Positions 25,279 to 35,211 of a stretch of 64,000 bases of DNA are shown here, one piece after another. Every line of letters begins with the position of its first letter. Position 1 is the first letter of the stretch. Location of the stretch: positions 496,001 to 560,000 of the forward strand of contig NZ_JAJAPW010000001.1 of assembly GCF_020523925.1 (NCBI RefSeq), written 5' to 3'. Made by a program: the position numbers and the translations under genes. The DNA comes from Neotamlana laminarinivorans. Its GTDB lineage: Bacteria; Bacteroidota; Bacteroidia; Flavobacteriales; Flavobacteriaceae. The notes under the pieces were generated by a model. The model was not told where the DNA came from and searched no databases. It saw only the letters and a list, made by a program, of their open reading frames with translations.

Positions 25279-26172
25279 ATGAAGTTTGGCAGTGTTAAAA
25301 ACCCTAAAATTATTGATTTTACATTACCTAAAGATCATCCAGAAACTAAAAAATTATTAAATTCTTACTCAACTAATACTAAACCTAAAATTTACGTGGG
25401 TTGTGCAAAATGGAATAGAGCCGATTTAAAAGGATTTTATCCTCGTGGTACTAAAGATGAGCTTCAATATTATTCCTCTCAGTTTAATGCCATTGAGCTA
25501 AATGCAACATTTTACAGAATATTTCCCGCAGAACAGTTTGAAAACTGGTATAAAAAAACACCAAAAGATTTTAAATTTTTCCCCAAATTAAATCAAGAAA
25601 TTAGCCATTGGAAACGGTTAAACGATACTAAAGCCGTTGTTGAACATTACTTATACAACGCATCTAATTTAAAAGAAAAATTAGGCACTATTTTCTTGCA
25701 AATGCATAATAATTTTGCCCCAAAAGATTTTGATAGAGTAGTGGCTTTCGCCGAAAATTGGCCCAAACAAATACCCTTAGCAATGGAGTTTAGGCATACC
25801 AATTGGTATAATGATGCTGTTGTAGCAAAAGATCTTTACACACTTTTAGAAGAAAACAACATTAGTAATATAATTGTTGATACCGCTGGAAGGCGCGATT
25901 TAATGCACATGAGGCTTACTAATGCCACAGCATTTGTACGTTACGTTGGTGCAAATCATGAAAGCGATTATAGCCGTTTAAATGATTGGGTAGAACGAAT
26001 TAAACTTTGGAGCGAACAAGGCATAAAAGAAATTGATTTTTTTGTGCATCAAAATCTAGAAAAAGAATCACCTTTATTATCAGCGTATTTTATAAAAAAA
26101 TTAAATTCTGAACTTGGGTATAATTTAAAAATACCTAATGAAGAACAACACATACAACAAAACCTATTTTAA
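25279..26172 (+). CDS. DUF72 family protein
   Basis: A 297-residue TIM-barrel-like protein of the DUF72 (YecE) family, function unknown. Features are IYVGCAKWNRADLKGFYPRG (about 37-56), YYSSQFNAIELNATFYRIF, FKFFPKLNQEISH and PLAMEFRHTNWYND. Conserved polar residues suggest an enzyme, but none is established. It precedes the thioesterase gene by 11 bases and probably forms an operon with it. Confidence 0.88.
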   Translation: MKFGSVKNPKIIDFTLPKDHPETKKLLNSYSTNTKPKIYVGCAKWNRADLKGFYPRGTKDELQYYSSQFNAIELNATFYRIFPAEQFENWYKKTPKDFKFFPKLNQEISHWKRLNDTKAVVEHYLYNASNLKEKLGTIFLQMHNNFAPKDFDRVVAFAENWPKQIPLAMEFRHTNWYNDAVVAKDLYTLLEENNISNIIVDTAGRRDLMHMRLTNATAFVRYVGANHESDYSRLNDWVERIKLWSEQGIKEIDFFVHQNLEKESPLLSAYFIKKLNSELGYNLKIPNEEQHIQQNLF

Positions 26173-26183
26173 AAATTAAAATT

Positions 26184-26576
26184 ATGAGATTTCATACCAG
26201 AAAATGGATAAAACCAGAAGATTTAAATGCAAACGGAACTTTATTTGGTGGTCGTTTACTTGAATGGATCGATGAGGAAGCTGCATTATATACCATTATT
26301 CAATTAGAAAACAGAAAAGTAGTAACAAAATATATAAGTGAAATCGATTTTAAAGCATCGGCAAAACAAGGCGATATAGTTGAAATTGGTATCGATGTTG
26401 TAAAATTTGGTAAAGCATCAATAACACTAAGTTGCGAAGTACGTAATAAAATGACGCGTGAAACAATTATTACCATATCAAATATAGTTATGGTTAACCT
26501 TGGTCAAGACGGAAAAGCCTTGCCTCATGGTAAAACAGAAATTGAATACGTTGCAGATCGATTAAATAACGATTAA
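26184..26576 (+). CDS. Hotdog-fold acyl-CoA thioesterase
   Basis: A 130-residue hotdog-domain thioesterase of the YciA/BACH type, which releases CoA from fatty acyl-CoA. The motif NANGTLFGGRLLEWIDEEAA (about 14-33) contains the usual active-site Asn and Asp of the family. KYISEIDFKASAKQGDIVEI and the later SCEVRNKMTRE fit too. It follows the DUF72 gene by 11 bases; 197 AT-rich bases then separate it from leuC. Confidence 0.85.
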   Translation: MRFHTRKWIKPEDLNANGTLFGGRLLEWIDEEAALYTIIQLENRKVVTKYISEIDFKASAKQGDIVEIGIDVVKFGKASITLSCEVRNKMTRETIITISNIVMVNLGQDGKALPHGKTEIEYVADRLNND

Positions 26577-26773
26577 AAATTATAACCAATTCTTGTATTC
26601 TATTGAAAAAAAAGCAGTTTATATACTTTCTATTAGAAATATTATAAAAATTAAATAACTAATCCTTCTAAAGTTTCAAATAAGTTTAATAAAGCCTAAA
26701 TTTGTCCACCTTTTTTTGAAAGTTTTTTTCTAAAAAAGATTCAATTTTAACGTATAAGAAAAATCAAATTATA

Positions 26774-28180
26774 ATGAGCAAAACGTTGTTTGACAAAGTG
26801 TGGGATTCCCATGTTGTTAGAAAAATAGAAGATGGTCCAGATGTGTTTTTTATCGATCGTCATTTTATTCATGAAGTTACAAGTCCTGTTGCTTTTGTTG
26901 GTTTAAAAAACAGAGGTATAAATGTTATGTACCCTGAAAAAACATTTGCAACTGCAGATCATAACACACCAACTTGGAATCAACATTTACCAGTAGCCGA
27001 TCCATTATCGGCAAACCAATTAGAAGCATTAGCTAATAATGCTGCTGAATATGGTATTTCTCACTGGGGTTTAGGCCACAGAAATAATGGTATTGTTCAT
27101 ATTGTTGGCCCTGAAAATGGTATTACCTTACCTGGGGCAACTATTGTTTGTGGAGATTCACATACATCAACTCACGGTGCTTTTGGTGCAATTGCATTTG
27201 GTATTGGTACATCGGAAGTAGAAATGGTATTGTCTACGCAATGTATTATGCAACCAAAACCTAAAAAAATGCGTATTAACGTAAATGGTAAGTTAGGCTT
27301 TGGTGTAACTCCTAAAGATGTGGCACTTTACATAATTTCAAAACAAACAACTTCTGGTGCTACAGGGTATTTTGTAGAATATGCCGGAGATGTTTTTGAA
27401 AACATGTCTATGGAAGGTCGTATGACGGTTTGTAACTTATCTATCGAGATGGGTGCACGTGGTGGTATGATTGCTCCAGACGAAAAAACATTTGAATATA
27501 TAAAAGGAAGAAAACATGCCCCAAAAGGAGCCGATTGGGATAAAGCCATGGCATATTGGGAAACATTATATACCGAAGAAGATGCTGAATTTGATACTGA
27601 ATTTACTTACGACGCAGCAGATATTGAACCAATGATTACTTACGGAACCAACCCAGGAATGGGAATGGGAGTAACAAATTCAATTCCTTTAGCAGAAAAT
27701 GTTGAAGGTGGTGTAGCAACTTACAAAAAGTCTTTAGGCTACATGAATTTTAACGAAGGTGATGACATGATTGGTAAAACAGTTGATTACGTTTTCTTAG
27801 GATCATGTACAAACGGACGTATAGAAGATTTTAGAGCATTTTGTTCTATTGTTGAAGGGAAGCAAAAAGCGCCAAACATTACAGCTTGGTTAGTTCCTGG
27901 ATCGCATAAAGTTGTAGATCAAATTAAGGAAGAAGGTTTAGATAAAATATTAACCGAAGCCGGTTTTGTTTTAAGAGAACCTGGTTGTTCTGCCTGTTTA
28001 GCAATGAACGATGATAAAGTTCCTGCTGGAAAATTAGCGGTTTCAACATCTAACCGTAATTTTGAAGGTCGACAAGGTCCTGGATCAAGAACGTTATTAG
28101 CGTCACCATTAGTTGCAGCAGCAACAGCTGTTGAAGGTGTGGTAACAGACCCAAGAACATTAATGAAAGAATTAGTCTAA
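26774..28180 (+). CDS. leuC: 3-isopropylmalate dehydratase large subunit
   Basis: The 4Fe-4S large subunit of isopropylmalate isomerase (468 residues). Cluster-binding cysteines lie in [14 protein letters not shown] (about 344) and [11 protein letters not shown] (about 405-408). [13 protein letters not shown] and the C-terminal [19 protein letters not shown] are aconitase-family signatures. With LeuD it isomerises 2- to 3-isopropylmalate and can also isomerise citramalate. It heads leuC-leuD-cimA-like-leuB. I found no convincing leader peptide or terminator upstream. Confidence 0.97.
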   Translation: MSKTLFDKVWDSHVVRKIEDGPDVFFIDRHFIHEVTSPVAFVGLKNRGINVMYPEKTFATADHNTPTWNQHLPVADPLSANQLEALANNAAEYGISHWGLGHRNNGIVHIVGPENGITLPGATIVCGDSHTSTHGAFGAIAFGIGTSEVEMVLSTQCIMQPKPKKMRINVNGKLGFGVTPKDVALYIISKQTTSGATGYFVEYAGDVFENMSMEGRMTVCNLSIEMGARGGMIAPDEKTFEYIKGRKHAPKGADWDKAMAYWETLYTEEDAEFDTEFTYDAADIEPMITYGTNPGMGMGVTNSIPLAENVEGGVATYKKSLGYMNFNEGDDMIGKTVDYVFLGSCTNGRIEDFRAFCSIVEGKQKAPNITAWLVPGSHKVVDQIKEEGLDKILTEAGFVLREPGCSACLAMNDDKVPAGKLAVSTSNRNFEGRQGPGSRTLLASPLVAAATAVEGVVTDPRTLMKELV

Positions 28181-28275
28181 AATCAGACTTCGCTTTGTAG
28201 TGTTTAACTATATAAATCGAAAAAAAAATAACATTTGCCAACAGCTAAAAGCTAATGGCCAAAAGTAAAAATATT

Positions 28276-28875
28276 ATGGCTTACGATAAATTTGAAGTTT
28301 TAACAAGCACAGCATATCCATTACCAATAGAAAACGTAGATACAGATCAAATTATTCCTGCACGTTTTTTAAAAGCAACAGAGCGCAAGGGCTTTGGAGA
28401 TAACTTTTTCCGTGATTGGAGATATGATTCCGAAGGAAACCCAATTGCAGATTTTCCATTAAACGATGCAAAATATACAGGTTCTAAAATATTAGTTGGA
28501 GGTAAAAACTTTGGTTCTGGTTCGTCTAGAGAGCACGCTGCTTGGTCTGTTTACGATTTTGGGTTACGTTGTGTAATATCGTCGTTTTTTGCAGATATTT
28601 TTAGAAATAACTGTTTAAACGTTGGTGTATTACCAGTACAAGTATCTGCTGTTTTTGCTCAAAAATTGTTTGATGCTATTGAAGCAGATCCAAAAACTGA
28701 AATTAAAGTAGATTTACCTAACCAAACCGTAACACTTGTATCTACAGGAGAATCAGAATCTTTTGATATTAATGGTTACAAAAAAGGTAATATGTTAAAT
28801 GGTTTTGATGATATTGATTATTTACAAAACATGAAAGAAGAAGTAGCTTCTTTTGGTGAAACAAGACCTTTTTAA
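28276..28875 (+). CDS. leuD: 3-isopropylmalate dehydratase small subunit
   Basis: The swivel-domain partner of LeuC, 199 residues. I start at ATG 28276 (MAYDKFEVLTSTAYPL), the usual N-terminus; an ATG at 28255 would add seven residues encoded by an intergenic repeat. Motifs are NVDTDQIIPARFLK, KNFGSGSSREHAAW and SSFFADIFRNNCLNVGVLP. It is 95 bases after leuC; the gap carries the AGCTAAAAGCTAATGGC repeat at about 28243-28260. Confidence 0.96.
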   Translation: MAYDKFEVLTSTAYPLPIENVDTDQIIPARFLKATERKGFGDNFFRDWRYDSEGNPIADFPLNDAKYTGSKILVGGKNFGSGSSREHAAWSVYDFGLRCVISSFFADIFRNNCLNVGVLPVQVSAVFAQKLFDAIEADPKTEIKVDLPNQTVTLVSTGESESFDINGYKKGNMLNGFDDIDYLQNMKEEVASFGETRPF

Positions 28876-28969
28876 TAATTATTAGATGACCTAAATTATT
28901 TTGGGTTTACATAATATTTAAAAAGGATTCTGAAAATTCAGAATTATAATAAATTGATCAAAATCTTCA

Positions 28970-30490
28970 ATGAGTAAGAAACATATAGAAATAATGGATA
29001 CGACACTTCGCGATGGTGAGCAAACCTCCGGTGTGTCGTTTTCTGCTTCAGAGAAGTTAACGATAGCTAAGTTACTTTTAGAAGAATTAAAAGTAGATCG
29101 TATAGAAATTGCTTCAGCACGTGTTTCTGAAGGCGAATTTCAAGCGGTAAAAAATATTACCCATTGGACTAAAGAAAATAATTATTTAAACAAGGTTGAA
29201 GTACTTACTTTTGTTGATAATGGGGTTTCTATCAATTGGATGATTGAAGCAGGTGCTAAGGTACAAAACTTACTAACAAAAGGCTCGCTTAATCATTTAA
29301 CTTACCAGCTTAAAAAAACTCCTAATCAACACTTTGCAGATATTAAGGAAAATATTTCTTTGGCGCAAAGTAAAGATATTGAAACCAATATTTATTTAGA
29401 AGATTGGAGTAATGGCATGCGAAATTCTAAAGAATATGTTTTTGAATTTTTGGAATTTTTAGCATCACAACCGGTAAAACGTATTATGTTACCAGATACC
29501 TTAGGTGTATTAACGCCTTCGGAATCTTTTGAATTTATCAAAGAAATAAAAGATAAATACCCAAATACGCATTTCGATTTTCATACACACAACGATTACG
29601 ATTTAGGTGTTTCGAATGCTATTGAAGGTATAAAAGCTGGAGCCGATGGTTTGCATTTAACCATAAACGGCATGGGCGAACGTGCTGGTAATGCACCAAT
29701 GGCAAGTACTATTGCTGTTATTAACGATTACTTACCCAATGTTACCATTAATGCTAACGAAAAAGCCCTTTATACAGTTAGTAAGCTGGTAGAGAATTTT
29801 TCTGGTATTTTAATTCCAGCAAACAAACCTATTGTTGGTGCTAATGTATTTACACAAACAGCTGGTATTCATGCTGATGGCGACAATAAAAACAACTTGT
29901 ATTTTAGCGATTTAATGCCAGAACGCTTTGGTAGAAAACGCCAATATGCATTGGGAAAATCGTCTGGAAAGGCTAATATTCAAAAAAACTTACAAGAATT
30001 AGGGCTTCAGTTAAATGATGATGACTTAAAGAAAGTAACCCAACGAATTATTGAGTTAGGCGATAAAAAGCAAGTGGTAACTAAAGAAGATTTACCCTAT
30101 ATTATTTCGGATGTTTTAGATAGAACTTATGATGAGAAAGTAACTGTAAATTCATATGTATTAACTCATGCAAAAGGTTTAAATCCTTCAACTACAGTTT
30201 CTATAACCATTGAAGAAGAAACATTTGAAGAGAATTCGCAAGGTGACGGACAATTTGATGCCTTCATGAATGCCTTGCGGAAAATTTTTAAGAAAAAGAA
30301 AATGATTTTACCGGCATTAATAGATTATGCTGTACGTATTCCGCCTGGTAGTAATTCTGATGCTTTGTGTGAAACTATAATAACCTGGAAATCTGACACC
30401 AAAGAGTTTAAAACTCGAGGTTTAGATTCCGACCAAACAGTGTCGGCAATTATTGCTACCGAAAAAATGCTGAATATTATTACTAACTAA
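28970..30490 (+). CDS. cimA: Citramalate synthase-like enzyme of the LeuA/CimA family
   Basis: A 506-residue acyl-CoA condensing enzyme. The catalytic TIM barrel (about 1-270) has DTTLRDGEQ with R14 and D15, HFDFHTHNDYDLG metal-binding His residues, and NGMGERAGN; a C-terminal LeuA-type regulatory domain follows (about 370-506). Compared from memory with Leptospira interrogans citramalate synthase, blocks such as VDRIEIASARVS, NLLTKGSLNHL, IYLEDWSNGMRNS and FTQTAGIHADGD are near identical. L79, L102 and Y142 align with that enzyme's pyruvate-pocket residues L81, L104 and Y144. It may thus make citramalate from pyruvate and acetyl-CoA for isoleucine. Annotation as leuA (isopropylmalate synthase) is the alternative. 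Confidence 0.75.
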   Translation: MSKKHIEIMDTTLRDGEQTSGVSFSASEKLTIAKLLLEELKVDRIEIASARVSEGEFQAVKNITHWTKENNYLNKVEVLTFVDNGVSINWMIEAGAKVQNLLTKGSLNHLTYQLKKTPNQHFADIKENISLAQSKDIETNIYLEDWSNGMRNSKEYVFEFLEFLASQPVKRIMLPDTLGVLTPSESFEFIKEIKDKYPNTHFDFHTHNDYDLGVSNAIEGIKAGADGLHLTINGMGERAGNAPMASTIAVINDYLPNVTINANEKALYTVSKLVENFSGILIPANKPIVGANVFTQTAGIHADGDNKNNLYFSDLMPERFGRKRQYALGKSSGKANIQKNLQELGLQLNDDDLKKVTQRIIELGDKKQVVTKEDLPYIISDVLDRTYDEKVTVNSYVLTHAKGLNPSTTVSITIEEETFEENSQGDGQFDAFMNALRKIFKKKKMILPALIDYAVRIPPGSNSDALCETIITWKSDTKEFKTRGLDSDQTVSAIIATEKMLNIITN

Positions 30491-30546
30491 ATGTTTATTG
30501 TAGTAATACAGTGCGTTAGGGATTGAAACGGCATCCTTTTTTTTGG

Positions 30547-30568
30547 CTTCCCGAGCGTAGTCGAAGGG
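30547..30568. repeat. GAGCGTAGTCGAAGG repeat fragment
   Basis: CTTC-CCGAGCGTAGTC-GAAG forms a short palindrome in the 170-base gap before leuB and resembles GAGCGCAGTCGAAG at 14370-14383. The rest of the gap has a CCC/GGG-rich pair (about 30597-30620) but no reading frame. Confidence 0.55.
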
Positions 30569-30660
30569 TAAGATTAAAAAAAGATATAGTGTAAAGCCCG
30601 ACCCCTTGTGGGTAACGCCCAAAATGAATAAAATTTAATAATTTAGATAAAACAACTAAA

Positions 30661-31716
30661 ATGAAATTAAACATAGCCCTTTTAGCCGGAGACGGTATAG
30701 GACCAGAGGTTATAGACCAAGCCGTTAAAGTAAGTGATGCTGTCGCTGCTAAATTTGGTCATGAAATTACATGGAAACCTGCTTTAACAGGAGCAGCGGC
30801 TATTGATGCTGTTGGTGAACCTTATCCAGATGAAACTCACGAAATTTGTGCATCTTCTGATGCGGTTTTATTTGGAGCTATTGGTCATCCAAAATTTGAT
30901 AATGACCCAACTGCAAAGGTTCGCCCTGAGCAAGGTTTACTTAAAATGCGTAAAAAATTAGGTTTATTTGCTAATGTGCGTCCTACATTTGTTTTCCCGT
31001 CGTTATTAGATAAATCTCCATTAAAAAAGGAACGCATTGAAGGTACTGATTTAGTATTTTTCCGTGAGTTAACTTCTGGTGTTTATTTTGGTGAAAAAGG
31101 CAGAAAAGACGATGGTAACACGGCTTATGATACTAACATGTACACCAAAGAAGAGGTTACACGTTTGGCTAAAAAAGGTTTTGAAGCAGCTATGCAACGC
31201 TCGAAAAAATTATGTTGTGTAGATAAAGCAAACGTTATGGAAACATCGCGTTTATGGAGAGAGACTGTGCAAGGTATGGAAAAAGATTACCCAGAGGTAG
31301 AGGTAAGCTATGAGTTTGTTGATGCCGTTGCTATGCGTTTGGTACAATGGCCAAAAGATTATGATGTATTAATTACTGAAAACTTATTTGGTGATGTTTT
31401 AACTGATGAAGCTTCTGTAATTTCTGGATCTATGGGGTTAATGCCATCGGCATCATTAGGTACTAGTATTTCTTTATTCGAGCCAATTCACGGTTCGTAC
31501 CCACAAGCTACTGGAAAAAATATTGCAAACCCAATGGCTACGGTATTATCTGCAGCTATGATGTTTGAAAACTTTGGTTTAGCAGAAGAAGGTAAAGTTA
31601 TTCGTGAGGCTGTAAATAAAGCTTTAGCTGAAGGTATTGTTACTGAAGATTTAGCTGAGGGTGGTAAAGCTTACGGAACTACTGAAGTAGGAGATTGGTT
31701 AGCTAAAAATATATAA
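30661..31716 (+). CDS. leuB: 3-isopropylmalate dehydrogenase
   Basis: An NAD-dependent decarboxylating dehydrogenase of 351 residues in the leucine pathway; it can also act on methylmalate in a citramalate route. Motifs are LLAGDGIGPEVIDQA at the N-terminus, FFRELTSGVYFGEKG (substrate arm), VDKANVMETSRLWRE with the catalytic Lys, and ENLFGDVLTDEASVISGSMG metal-binding Asp residues. FEPIHGSYPQATGKNIANP is the NAD-binding loop. It closes the leu operon before a strong terminator. Confidence 0.97.
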   Translation: MKLNIALLAGDGIGPEVIDQAVKVSDAVAAKFGHEITWKPALTGAAAIDAVGEPYPDETHEICASSDAVLFGAIGHPKFDNDPTAKVRPEQGLLKMRKKLGLFANVRPTFVFPSLLDKSPLKKERIEGTDLVFFRELTSGVYFGEKGRKDDGNTAYDTNMYTKEEVTRLAKKGFEAAMQRSKKLCCVDKANVMETSRLWRETVQGMEKDYPEVEVSYEFVDAVAMRLVQWPKDYDVLITENLFGDVLTDEASVISGSMGLMPSASLGTSISLFEPIHGSYPQATGKNIANPMATVLSAAMMFENFGLAEEGKVIREAVNKALAEGIVTEDLAEGGKAYGTTEVGDWLAKNI

Positions 31717-31742
31717 GTTTAAACCGTCTATTTAATTTATAC

Positions 31743-31777
31743 AACCTGATAACTTAAGTTATCAGGTTTATTTTTTT
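31743..31777. terminator. Bidirectional terminator between leuB and the convergent gene
   Basis: A perfect 26-base palindrome (13-base-pair stem, AACCTGATAACTT and complement, 31743-31768) is followed by a T-rich tail. It serves leuB and, with A-rich flank read on the other strand less strongly, the minus-strand gene ending at 31793. Confidence 0.85.
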
Positions 31778-31792
31778 AAAAATATTTATATA

Positions 31793-32467
31793 TTAAACAG
31801 GAAACTTTTTTATGAAATCTGTTGCTACCATAAAGTACAAATTATTTTCTAAATTTTGAATTACATAAAATTGACTATTAAATAAAAAGTCGTCTTTTGT
31901 TAAGTTGTTATCTTTAGCCTCTTCTACAGAAATTAAATTACTCTCTGTTAAACCGTTAACACCTTTTGCAACATAAAACAAACCCAAAACTTTAAACTTA
32001 CCTACAATTACATTTTCAGGTTTAAAAATACTTCTACTAATTTTTAACTTGTAATAAAAGTCATCCTCAATAACCTTAACATACTCATATTTTTTGACTC
32101 GCTTTAGGGTTCTTCTACAAACTTTTAATCTATAATTTACTTCGTTTTCATCTAATCCTATAATGGGTTGAGATGCTTGCTTAAATTCTGCAATTTTTAT
32201 ACTATCTGCCTCAGCTTGATTTTTATATGATATTGCTTTTTTATAAAATGTTGTTAAACGTTTAGCATATTTATCTTTCTCAGGAATAATGAATTTCTCT
32301 CTTACCAATTCATATACATATGGAGATTTACCTTCTTTATTTACAATAGATTGATTCTTAACTTTATCAAAAAAAAGAATATCGTAGTCTTGAGAAAACC
32401 CTTGGTGCATCAAAAAGAAAGAAATTAAAACTGTTGAGATAGTTTTAAAGTTACTTTTAAATATCAT
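31793..32467 (-). CDS. Secreted protein of unknown function
   Basis: I start at ATG 32467 (224 residues), giving a clear signal peptide (MIFKSNFKTISTVLISFF, cleavage after GFSQ); the longer frame would place 26 odd residues in front. The mature protein has Tyr- and Lys-rich stretches and a helical centre (KRLTTFYKKAISYKNQAEAD). No known domain or catalytic motif is seen. It is a lone gene, convergent with leuB and divergent from the metalloprotease. Confidence 0.65.
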   Translation of the reverse strand: MIFKSNFKTISTVLISFFLMHQGFSQDYDILFFDKVKNQSIVNKEGKSPYVYELVREKFIIPEKDKYAKRLTTFYKKAISYKNQAEADSIKIAEFKQASQPIIGLDENEVNYRLKVCRRTLKRVKKYEYVKVIEDDFYYKLKISRSIFKPENVIVGKFKVLGLFYVAKGVNGLTESNLISVEEAKDNNLTKDDFLFNSQFYVIQNLENNLYFMVATDFIKKFPV

Positions 32468-32651
32468 TAAATTTATTATCTTATGGTAAGTGTGCTGATT
32501 AACAAATATATACATATTTATTTTAAAATAAAACCCAAAACGCAAATTTACTTTTTAATATTAAATTACTTAATATTTTGTGAAAATTTATTTAAACACT
32601 TTGTTTTATTTTATATTAGAAGCTTAAACTTACTCAAACAAATCAATTTTT

Positions 32652-35129
32652 ATGAAACACGTATTACTTTTTACGTTATCAATTTTTTTAGCTCTTGCGC
32701 CTTTAAGTTCAGAAGCTCAATCTAAAAAAAAGAAGAAAAAGGCAGCAGAGGCGGCCGCTTTAGAAAAGAAAAAATCGGCTCCTGAAAAAGCAAGTAAATT
32801 TAAACCTTACGATAAGTTAATTAATAAAACTGCTATATCTGACTCTGGTTTATTTACCACTCACAAAGTAAATAATAAATTCTATTTTGAAATACCCAAC
32901 AGTTTACTTGGTAAAGATATGTTGCTTGTTAGTCGTATTAAACAATTACCAGAAAATTTTGGTGGTGGGTATATAAATGCTGGAACAAAAACAGCTACTA
33001 GACTTATAGTTTGGGAACGTTTTCAAGACAAAATATTAATTAAAGAAAAATCGAGTCATGCGGTTGCCAATAAAAGCTTAGCAATTAATGCTTCAGTAAA
33101 AGTTAACAATTACGAGCCAACGCTTTTTTCTTTTGATATTTCATCATTTAGCAAAGACTCATCTGCTGTGGTTATTGATGTAACAAAATTTTATTCCACC
33201 GATGTAAAAGCTATTAGTGGCTTAACTGCTAGAGCAAGAAAATCTTATAAAGTAAGAAATTTAGATGCGTCTAGAAGTTTTATTAATTCTGTGAAAAGTT
33301 TTCCAAATAATATTGAAGTGGTTCAGGACATGACTTATAATGCTTCAGAACCACCGTCTTTTAAAAGTTTAGAATCTATTAGTATTCAAATGAATCAATC
33401 TATGATTTTGCTACCCGAAGAGCCTATGCAAAAACGCTACGCCGATGAGCGTGTAGGTTGGTTCTCGTTTAGCCAAATTGATTATGGAAGTGAAGCTTTA
33501 AAAGCAGACGAAAAAACTTATATTAGACGTTGGCGTTTAGAACCAAAAGATCCTGAGGCTTATGCACGTGGTGAGTTGGTAGAGCCTATAAAACCCATAA
33601 TTTATTATTTAGATCCTGGAACACCAGAGAATTTGCGAAAGTATATTAAAGAAGGGGTTGAACTTTGGCAAAAACCTTTTGAAAAAGCTGGGTTTAAAAA
33701 TGCTATTATTGCTAAATATCCTCCAACAAAAGAAGAAGATCCAGATTTTAGTCCAGAAGATATTAGATATTCTGTAATTCGCTATGTAGCTAGTGAAACT
33801 AGAAATGCAATGGGCCCAAGCGTATCCGATCCGCGTTCTGGTGAAATTATTGAAAGTGATATCATTTGGTATCATAACCACTTACGTTCTTACAGAAACC
33901 GTTATTTACTTGAAACTGGCGCAGCAAACCCATCCGCTAGAACGCTTGATACTCCTGCTGAAGATATTGGAGAAATGATGAAAATGGTAATTGCTCACGA
34001 AGTAGGGCATGCCTTAGGTTTACCACATAACATGAGTGCAAGTAAAGCATATAGTGTAGAAGATTATAGAAGCGGAGAGTTTACACAAAAAAACGGTATT
34101 GCAGCAACCATTATGGATTATGCCAGATATAATTACATTGCCCAACCCGGAGATAAAAACATTCGATTTATTCGCCAAATAGGGCCTTATGATGAATACG
34201 CTATTAATTGGGGTTACAGATATATTCCTGAAGCTAAAACATCTGAAGATGAAATAGCTATTCTTGATAAGTGGATTTTAGAAAAAGCTAACGATTTACG
34301 CTACAGATTTGGAAAGCAAAGTAGCCGTTTCGATCCAAATTCTCAAACTGAAGATATTGGAGACGATGCTATTAAAGCCAGTAATTATGCTTTAAAAAAT
34401 TTAAAAATTGTAGTTAAATATTTACCTGAATGGACCAGCGATAAAACAAACAATTATAAAGATTTAGAAGAACTTTATGGTGAATTATTAGGTTGTTGGA
34501 ATCGTTATTCTGGTCACGTAGCAACCAATGTAGGCGGTGTTTACGAACATTTAGTTAATCCAAATCAAGAAAAAACTGCTTACGAAGCTGTACCTAAAAG
34601 TTTACAAAAAGCATCGGTTAATTGGTTACACAAAAATGTTTTTGAAACCCCTAATTGGTTAATCGATAAATCTATAATTACAAACATTGATTATGCTGGT
34701 TACACTAGTACATTAGGCAAATACCAAAACAGATTTTTATCTGGTTTGTTAAGTTTTGATAAATTAGGAAGACTTATTGACCATGAAGCAATAAATGCTG
34801 AAAACTATTCTGCTTTAGAAATGCTTATCGATGTTAGAAAAGGGCTTTTTACAGAAGCTAATTACACAAAAAATGTAGATGTATACCGCAGAAATTTACA
34901 ACGTGCTTATGTAGATAGAATGGCGTATTTAATGACAGACGAAGGTTCGCCACGCACCACAGAAAAAGTAAATGTTACACAATCTGATATTCGCCCGATT
35001 ATTCGAGGTGAATTAAATGTTTTACAACGTAACTTAAAAAATGCTTCGGTTAGAGGTGTAAATACAATTACTAAATACCATTATAAGGATTTGGTTGAAC
35101 GCATTGAAATGATTTTAAATCCTAAATAA
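32652..35129 (+). CDS. Secreted zinc-dependent metalloprotease (DUF5117/DUF5118 type)
   Basis: An 825-residue exported metzincin-like protease. A signal peptide (to about 23, SSEAQ) is followed by a Lys-rich run and a pro-like region (about 45-300). The zinc site is IAHEVGHALGLPHN with H449, E450, H453 and the third His at 459; a Met-turn-like AATIMDYARYNY comes about 25 residues later. The C-terminal half is helical. The family is widespread in Bacteroidota; natural substrates are unknown. It is monocistronic, ending at the terminator at 35161. Confidence 0.88.
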   Translation: MKHVLLFTLSIFLALAPLSSEAQSKKKKKKAAEAAALEKKKSAPEKASKFKPYDKLINKTAISDSGLFTTHKVNNKFYFEIPNSLLGKDMLLVSRIKQLPENFGGGYINAGTKTATRLIVWERFQDKILIKEKSSHAVANKSLAINASVKVNNYEPTLFSFDISSFSKDSSAVVIDVTKFYSTDVKAISGLTARARKSYKVRNLDASRSFINSVKSFPNNIEVVQDMTYNASEPPSFKSLESISIQMNQSMILLPEEPMQKRYADERVGWFSFSQIDYGSEALKADEKTYIRRWRLEPKDPEAYARGELVEPIKPIIYYLDPGTPENLRKYIKEGVELWQKPFEKAGFKNAIIAKYPPTKEEDPDFSPEDIRYSVIRYVASETRNAMGPSVSDPRSGEIIESDIIWYHNHLRSYRNRYLLETGAANPSARTLDTPAEDIGEMMKMVIAHEVGHALGLPHNMSASKAYSVEDYRSGEFTQKNGIAATIMDYARYNYIAQPGDKNIRFIRQIGPYDEYAINWGYRYIPEAKTSEDEIAILDKWILEKANDLRYRFGKQSSRFDPNSQTEDIGDDAIKASNYALKNLKIVVKYLPEWTSDKTNNYKDLEELYGELLGCWNRYSGHVATNVGGVYEHLVNPNQEKTAYEAVPKSLQKASVNWLHKNVFETPNWLIDKSIITNIDYAGYTSTLGKYQNRFLSGLLSFDKLGRLIDHEAINAENYSALEMLIDVRKGLFTEANYTKNVDVYRRNLQRAYVDRMAYLMTDEGSPRTTEKVNVTQSDIRPIIRGELNVLQRNLKNASVRGVNTITKYHYKDLVERIEMILNPK

Positions 35130-35160
35130 TCTTTTAAAACTTTAACTTTTATATACTTGA

Positions 35161-35185
35161 GAGGATGCATAGCATCCTCTTTTTT
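35161..35185 (+). terminator. Terminator after the metalloprotease gene
   Basis: GAGGATGC at 35161-35168 pairs perfectly with 35172-35179 around a 3-base loop and is followed by a run of six Ts. Confidence 0.88.
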
Positions 35186-35211
35186 ATTTCACTAACTCTT
35201 GATAAAACCTA

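Noticed and set aside
26577-26773. Possible leucine leader peptide before leuC
   Set aside because: A TTG-started frame with several Ile codons can be read, but there is no Leu run, terminator hairpin or alternative structure, in contrast to the his leader.
32483-32725. 80-residue plus-strand frame before the metalloprotease
   Set aside because: It crosses the AT-rich promoter gap and enters the protease gene out of frame; no family resemblance.
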